A stretch of DNA of 21,791 bases, taken from contig JAGWLE010000003.1 of the NCBI GenBank assembly GCA_028864955.1, positions 1-21,791 of the forward strand, given 5' to 3'. The position numbers were made by a program, and so were the translations under genes. Positions 20,288-21,791 of this stretch are shown one piece after another. A model generated the notes under the pieces. That model was not told where the DNA came from. It made no database searches and saw only the letters and a list, made by a program, of their open reading frames with translations. The first letter of the stretch is position 1, and each line of letters begins with the position of its first letter. Origin of the DNA: Patescibacteria group bacterium. GTDB taxonomy: Bacteria > Patescibacteriota > Minisyncoccia > Phycocordibacterales > PALSA-1337.

Positions 20288-20640
20288 TACCTTCGAATGT
20301 TTACCATTATCAATCGTCACATATCGCGGCAATAGCCATATCCCAAGCAGTTGGGTATGACCAGTGGCCGCTCAATGAAGCGGTTTTTCTTTTGTAAGCA
20401 GCACTCGGAGGTATGAATCTTTGACAATCTCATACCTCAAATATCCCTGAGGCCGCGAGGCCGAAGGGTAAAATCAAGTAAGGTCTGTTGTTCATTCACA
20501 TGAATAACAGGCGACTCTTTTCATTCTGGTCGAATGGGAAGAGGAAGCAATGTAGGTAAGTCCCGACTTCATGTCGGGACAAAATTCACTTCGTGCTTTA
20601 AGAAGTGAATAAAAACACAAGCGGTGTACAGATTTCCTAG
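20288..20640 (+). ncRNA. Structured leader of the 23S rRNA, possibly including a ~100-nt small RNA
   Basis: About 350 bases without a protein gene, made of successive perfect or near-perfect hairpins: CATA-CCCAA type (20337-20359), CCGCT/AGCGG followed by TTTTTCTTTT (20368-20390), GAGGTATGA/TCATACCTC (20408-20438), a GCGA-tetraloop hairpin with paired G-A bulges (20445-20468), CTGTT/AACAG (20485-20510), a 12-bp stem (20515-20543), GTCCCGAC/GTCGGGAC (20560-20580), ATTCACTTC/GAAGTGAAT (20584-20610), and GATTTCC/GGAAATC (20631-20649). The second looks like an intrinsic terminator. If it works, 20288-20390 would be a separate small RNA or an attenuator; otherwise these are rRNA processing stems. 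Confidence 0.5.

Positions 20641-21791
<1,151 letters not shown>

Noticed and set aside
20421..20447. TTGACA at 20421 as a promoter directly ahead of 23S
   Set aside because: It sits in the loop of the GAGGTATGA/TCATACCTC hairpin and has no proper -10; the promoter at 20254 is better.

Overview
The window most resembles a member of the Candidate Phyla Radiation (Patescibacteria, Parcubacteria-like). This is an inference from several things seen together: an rpsF-ssb-rpsR operon without rplI, an EF-P with a non-canonical tip loop, exported surface proteins carrying peptidoglycan-binding domains, genes with a -10 box almost touching the start codon, and a 23S rRNA gene with no 16S gene upstream. 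TGA is used as a stop, so the code is standard. I cannot assign a genus. Base composition is moderate, and no mobile element or CRISPR array was seen.

Layout. 1-2010 (+): 3' part of metG, coupled to a TatD-family metallohydrolase. 2011-3531 (+): the S6-SSB-S18 operon with a promoter and a leader of about 110 nt, ending in a strong hairpin terminator. 3613-5357 (-): efp and recA, separated by a terminator. 5505-8230 (-): ftsK, overlapped by a small membrane-anchored Ig-like protein. 8231-9201 (+): a winged-helix protein behind a promoter region filled with phased GACA repeats.

9202-17523 (+) is a cell-surface block. It holds a probably very highly expressed PG-binding surface protein behind a long leader, a membrane-anchored serine beta-lactamase/DD-peptidase-like protein, a second PG-binding protein with two Ig-like repeats, a 46-residue membrane peptide, and a large exported beta-helix plus LCAT-like alpha/beta hydrolase. 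17546-18655 (-): rplJ-rplL with an L10 leader. 18719-20158 (+): a winged-helix/nucleotidyltransferase-fold protein and an MscS-related membrane protein. 20159-21791 (+): terminators, a good promoter, a leader made of consecutive perfect hairpins, and the first ~1150 nt of 23S rRNA with a large branched expansion at helix 25.

How the parts fit. The ribosomal, EF-P, RecA, SSB, MetRS and FtsK genes are core housekeeping. The accessory interest lies in the exported block, where two proteins carry the same PG-binding fold at opposite ends and two carry enzyme folds (peptidoglycan-type serine hydrolase and lipase/esterase). This looks like a cell-envelope or surface-interaction module. Other points of interest are the RNA elements (23S leader, helix 25 expansion, surface-protein leader), the GACA operator array, and a 39-bp repeat shared by two distant intergenic regions. 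All functional statements come from reading the sequence; no database search was run.
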